Assembly: GCA_946699065.1 (NCBI GenBank)
Contig: CAMPDV010000258.1
Location: 124,001 to 188,000 of the forward strand
DNA length: 64,000 bases
DNA from: Loxodes magnus
Taxonomy: Eukaryota > Ciliophora > Karyorelictea > Loxodida > Loxodidae
Direction of reading: 5' to 3'
Under the pieces are notes generated by a model. It saw nothing but the letters and a program-made list of their open reading frames with translations. It searched no databases and had not been told where the DNA came from. Made by a program: the position numbers and the translations under genes. Positions 59,224-64,000 of this stretch are shown here, piece after piece; the first letter of the stretch is position 1; every line of letters starts with the position of its first letter.

Positions 59224-60362
59224 ATGGTAATTAATAATACGAATTTAGATTCTGATTATTATATTCATCTTAACATGCTAAAATCGTAAGATAGTTAAAC
59301 TATTAAAAGGAAAAATGAAAAATCATTTAAATTAGATAAATTAAAACTTTAATTTAGAATTTATCTTACAGTCTAAATCTAATTTTATTACTAAAGTGAC
59401 TTCATCGAACTTAATGAGATAGATATTATAGAATCATAAAGCAATTTAAGTGATTTTTTAATAAGTGAAATAGAGCTTTAAAATGCGAGAAATTTTATTT
59501 GGACTTAGAATTTTATAACTTTTAGTTTAATTATAATTAGTTTTAAAAAACCTCTATTTATGAAATAGTTACTTTATATAAGTTTTTAAATCAAATCTAA
59601 TTGCTTAAACGTACATTTTCTCTTTATTTTTCGAAAGACATTTCTTTAAGATCTATCATAAGGAAATATTTCAAGAGATATGAACTAAAGATGATCTTTT
59701 TAAACTTTTTGATCTATTTTGATTCTATAAATAAAAGTTTCTACAAAGATATGAAAATAAAGGAGATTTTAAAATTTGTATTTGAGTAATATTTATCAGA
59801 TTTTGAGATTTCAAAACTTAATAACACTTGAAAATCAAAAGTTATCTATGCAAATTATCTTTAGTGTAGATTAATAAGAAAAGTATATAAAAAGGAAGGC
59901 TATCTTTATAAATTATTATCTTTATTAGATAAAAAATAAATGAGTAGGCATGATAGAATCAACTTTTTATATTATTCTATATAGAGTCTTAATTAAGCAT
60001 TTTATTCTCTATTCGAATTATTTATAAATTACACTAAATTTATTTTAGATTTAAGATTTGGCATTCAATCTTTTTATTAGCTCAGTTTCTTTAAGAATTG
60101 CTTATCTTACTATTTTATATGATCCTTAGATTTTTATTTTGCTGATTTATTTTTAAATTTTAAATTTGTTTCTTTTGTCCTAGAATATAAGAAACATTTT
60201 GTCTTTGATCAAATAAAATAACCTTTAAATTTTTAACCAATAAACCTTAGAGTTTCAATCTAATCAAACATAAGATAAACAAGCTTATTGCTTAATGTAT
60301 TTAAGAATAGCTATTATTTATATAAATTTAATATAAATTATTTCAAGTCTCTTCTTCTTTGA
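59224..60362 (+). CDS. Unknown protein, 369 aa, one 29-nt intron
   Basis: ATG at 59,224, TGA at 60,360-60,362; a GT-AG intron at 59,540-59,568 gives 370 codons. It contains LNEIDIIESQSNLSDFLISE before the intron and, after it, a Phe/Tyr/Leu-rich part with several hydrophobic stretches (FLNFLIYFDSINKS, FILDLRFGIQSFYQLSFF). The gene stops exactly where similarity to the channel pseudogene begins, so the channel fragment was placed at its 3' border. Divergent from 58,244-58,907. No family recognised. Confidence 0.6.
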
Positions 60363-61935
60363 CGCACTAGCTTCCAAGTTTTATCAAGATTTTCCTTCAC
60401 TCTACATAAATACTTACTTCTACAATGCTACATTTCTAGTTTATCTCTGAGCTAATTTTTTCTATGCTTTCCTTTTTTCTTCCTATATATCTTCACAGGT
60501 AATAATTTAGATAAGCCGTTAAAAGTGATGTCATTTCCTTCAATGTTTTAATCTTCAGCAAGAGTTTCTTCATCTACAGTAGTTAAATTTTACTAGCCAC
60601 GTCTAGTTCCACTTTTTTTTTATTAAACAAGTATTTTGAAGCTAAGTCTTGCTTAATTTTATAAATAATAAGCTTGTACTTAGGGTTACTCTCTATGTTG
60701 TAGTTTTTAATAGCTTTGCTTAATTATTGCTATATAAAAATCTTACTCAAGATATTTAGCTTAGTTAACTGCTATAATTTTATCTATATTATGTGTCTAA
60801 TAATTATAGTATTAAAGCTAATACTACGAAGCATATTTAAGGCTTTTTAGTGGATATTTATTTAAGCGAATGCTTCCCATTTAAAATACCTCTTTAATAA
60901 AAATTTATCTGATATCAGCATTAATAGAGAAGCGCCAAAAACGCTTAAGTTAAGGATAGGAATTCCTGTCGAATAAAGTTAAGCAGTAAATATAATACTT
61001 AGCATAATTAAACGAAATTATAATCTTAGGATTTATTTTTAATTGAGCCATTTACTTAATTTATTTTATCTTCTTTGTATACTTTAAATTAACTTACTTA
61101 GAGGTCATTACACTAATAAATTTCATAAAGCTGGATAAAATATCAAAAAATAGAGTTAAAGTAATCTAGCTTCCAATGTCTAAATATCACATACGCTCAA
61201 AATCGTCATAATTATTATGGAAAGTTTCATTGTTCTGATCTTTTTCTATCCAATAAGGTAATTAGGCATTTACAATAGTTTTCATCAACCCAACATTAAA
61301 AAATTCAATGAAAAACACAATCGATAAGAAATTATGTGCTTCCTAAATACTCTCCTAAATTTGAAAATATTTGGAAATAAACTTTATAATTTTAAAGGAA
61401 ATGAAATTTACTATTATGATGAGTATCGAAGAAAAATACATCAAACTCTATTTAGTCTTATAACGATCTACATAATGCTTGGATCATCTCCCTATTTCTT
61501 TATTTTAAAATTTGATATCTTAAGGTTCTATGTAGTCATTATCTTATATCCAAAACTTATCTATTAAATTTTGAATTATTAGTCCTTTATTTAGCATTTC
61601 TTATATTTCTAATATTTGTTAAAAGATTTTTGCTATATTACCGTTAAAAATCTACAAAAATTACGTTATCATTTAATTCGTCATATAATTTCGATTTCAA
61701 AAGCTTTTTGTATATTTTCTTTTATATAAAATAACTTTTAAAATTTATAAACTAAATCTTACTTTAATTTGCTTCAAGAGTTAGTTTTTTCATTATAACT
61801 AAGTTGCTTTTTATAGAGCCATAATAAGTTATTTGTTTTCTTTAAAACAATTAATTTATCAACTTTTCCAAAACGAAATTGCATCATTTATTTTAGATTT
61901 TATGCATCAATTTTTTAGTCTTTCTTGAGCTTCAT
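60363..61935 (-). pseudogene. Decayed LNR-channel gene copy (channel part only)
   Basis: About 85-90 percent identical to the right-arm channel from the RRM-like region to the C-terminus. All LNR repeats and the start are missing, and there are internal deletions, including the last extracellular loop (near 60,835) and part of the pore region (near 61,510). The 17-nt and 16-nt introns and the slippery heptamer region are still visible. Similarity stops at about 61,935, where the direct repeat 61,940-64,000 begins. Confidence 0.8.
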
Positions 61936-61939
61936 CTGC

Positions 61940-64000
61940 ATGGGAACTAAAAATTAAAATTTGGTCAAAATCTTTCATCTAAAAGGTAAATAAAAAGTGT
62001 TAAGCATTTGTAAATACAATTTTAAGAAAGAAGGTTATATTATTATAAACATGAAAGAAAATTCTTTCTCGTTATAGTCAAAAAGTCTGTTTAGTAAATC
62101 AAACAAAAACAAGTTGGAAGTTAGATTTTATTAATAAAGTATATGAAATGAATAATTTAAAGAATAATAAGTTAGTTTATATTTCTTTATTATCAAATAA
62201 AAAGGCTATCATCTAATGGATAATTTAAACTAATTCTTAACTTTAAAATAATGATATATCAATATTTAAGCTGAACTCTACAACTAAGGAATTTGGCTTA
62301 AAATATTAAAGATAGTGTATATAACCTAAGAAAAATAGTTATTTTTATTAAAATTATATATGATGCTTATATATTAATCTTATTATATTTACATCTAATT
62401 AAGTGCCTAAGTCTCTATTTTTTCTATTTTAAAAGTTTTTAAGCTTGATAATTGAAGCCTCATAGGATAAATTTAAAGTTTAGATAAAATATGAGTAGAC
62501 ACAGTTAAACTATCCTCTTAGGGGATTAATAAAAGGAACTAGTTATAGTTCTAAAAAATTTAAAATAAGCAAACAGAAGGAAATATATTAGTGCTAAAAC
62601 TAATTAAAAAAATAAGGGTAAAATTTAATATCATACTGATTATTAAGATATCAACTAAGTTGAATTAAGAAGGAGTTAATTATATTTAAATTTCCTTTCT
62701 GAAAGATTTTAAAACTAAGAAATTTTCTTTCATATCCTATTTTTTAAGTTTTAGTACAAACAAAGACAAAAGTATAAATTTTGCTGAACTTAAACAATTG
62801 CATTTAGGAAGAAAAGCAGGGAGATTAATTAAAAGAATGATATTTTAGTCATTGAAGAATATAAAAGAAAACAAATATTAAAGCTAACAGAGGTAGTCAT
62901 AAAAAATCAGAAAAGGAAGTGTAAATCATAGAAAATGTAGTCTGAAGTTTAGAAAAAAAAGAAGTATGCTAGTATTATAATTAAATAAATTAAATATAAA
63001 TAACTTAAATAAACTTTATTAATTATACCTAAAAATTGCTAATACATTTAAACTAACAAATAATTAATATTCTAAATGAAATTAAAGAAAGAGGATATAT
63101 TCATTTAATTAGAACATTTAATTTGAGATTTTAATTTATTTAGTTACTAAAAATCTTATTTTTCAGAAGTGGAAACTTAGCTATTTAATAATCTCAATTT
63201 TAGTACAGAGAAGAGACAATATTCATTTGAAAATTGATGAACTTTAATAAATCTAAAGAAATAGAGTAAGTGATCAAAATATCAAAAAGCAGAAGTTATA
63301 AATTAGACATAATTTAGTAAAAAGCTTTAAATAAAAAACTAGAAATAAGCAAGTGGAAACTAATCCTTTCTTTTAAAATAAAAGCCAAGCCCCAATAAAA
63401 GTATATATGCTTCTAAAATAAATAATAAAGGCTTAATCAAAAAATATATATAATGGATATATGGTTTTATCCTATTAATAAAGATCTTAAGATTACTATT
63501 GTTATCTTAAAGCAAAGCTATGGAATGATTTCTTTTATTAAAGCAGGGAGGTATAAATTATCTAATTTTAAGAAAAATTGCATTAGAGAAAAGTTAATTT
63601 AAATCTAGCTATTTAAGGGCTATGCATTAAATAAGTCATGGTAAAATAACTATTTGATTGCATTTATCTATTTATTTCACTTAAGATTACCTTTATAAAA
63701 TGTCTATTAGATATTTATTAAATATTCTAAAATTATTCTAAGGAGACATACTAATGATCTGTTATATTCTAGCGCCCTATGATTAGAATTTCATAACTTT
63801 AATTTAATAACTCACTGCTTAGAAACAATTTAAGAGTATTGGAAGTAGTTAAATAATAAGAGGCTCTATGGTGTAAGGGTAGCACGTGGGCCTACGGAGC
63901 CCAAAATTGGGGTTCAAATCCCTGTAGAGTCGCTTTTTGAACATTTTAATAGAGTAATTTTATTTTCTATAGCATAGAGCGTTTATAATAAATATGAAGC
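61940..64000 (+). repeat. Direct repeat, copy 2 (with 23,690-25,760)
   Basis: Same order and orientation as copy 1, including the tRNA-Arg near its end. A stretch of about 25 bp present in copy 1 near 25,130 is missing here. It runs off the window. No clean gene inside; the part near 63,450-63,570 is related to the 3' third of the large coiled-coil gene. Confidence 0.75.
63862..63932 (+). tRNA. tRNA-Arg (ACG), second copy
   Basis: Identical in the tRNA body to 25,638-25,708, anticodon ACG, inside the direct repeat. Confidence 0.9.

Overview
This window comes from a ciliate with a reassigned genetic code, most likely a karyorelictean (Loxodes-like) macronuclear or unsorted genome. The DNA is extremely AT-rich. 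TAA and TAG occur throughout open frames at positions suiting glutamine. TGA is read as tryptophan inside genes yet also ends them: every gene I could close ends at TGA, none at TAA or TAG, which fits the karyorelict code better than the Condylostoma code. The best local proof is a pair of zinc-knuckle paralogues (21,121-22,191 and 32,278-33,120) in which aligned tryptophans are TGG in one copy and TGA in the other. Introns are very short. Several genes keep frame only if GT-AG introns of 16-29 nt are removed, for example two of 17 and 16 nt in the channel gene at 42,853-46,532.

Layout. Positions 1 to about 15,190 and about 39,100 to 54,722 are the arms of a large inverted repeat (mirror sum about 54,722-54,735 over most of its length) around a spacer of about 24 kb. 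Each arm carries, from its outer end inwards, a TRIM-like RING/B-box gene, a tRNA-Leu(CAA), a decayed AIG1/GIMAP-type GTPase, an LNR-OSCA/TMEM63 channel gene and a large unknown coiled-coil gene. The spacer holds small genes of unknown function, two zinc-knuckle genes, an intact GTPase, tRNA genes and fragments of the arm genes. To the right of the right arm lie four unknown genes, a tRNA-Met, a decayed channel copy, and a direct repeat of the spacer stretch 23,690-25,760 ending in a second tRNA-Arg.

The most striking object is the 3' half of the TRIM-like gene (52,724-55,173, mirrored at 1-2,000). It is a run of about 90 tiny GT-AG introns separated by exons that are mostly exactly 3 nt long; the few longer ones are 6, 12, 24, 27 or 30 nt, all multiples of three. 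The frame of the upstream RING/B-box/coiled-coil ORF enters the array in a phase that splits every codon 1+2. Only that phase gives normal glutamine use, CxxC motifs and a TGA stop directly after the last intron. A third, shorter and decayed array lies at 18,884-19,307.

Second in interest is the channel gene. It fuses Notch-type LNR repeats to an OSCA/TMEM63 mechanosensitive channel, and its reading frame changes by -1 exactly at a canonical U UUU UUA slippery heptamer in all copies that contain the region. Most other proteins are unknown, and I assign them no function.
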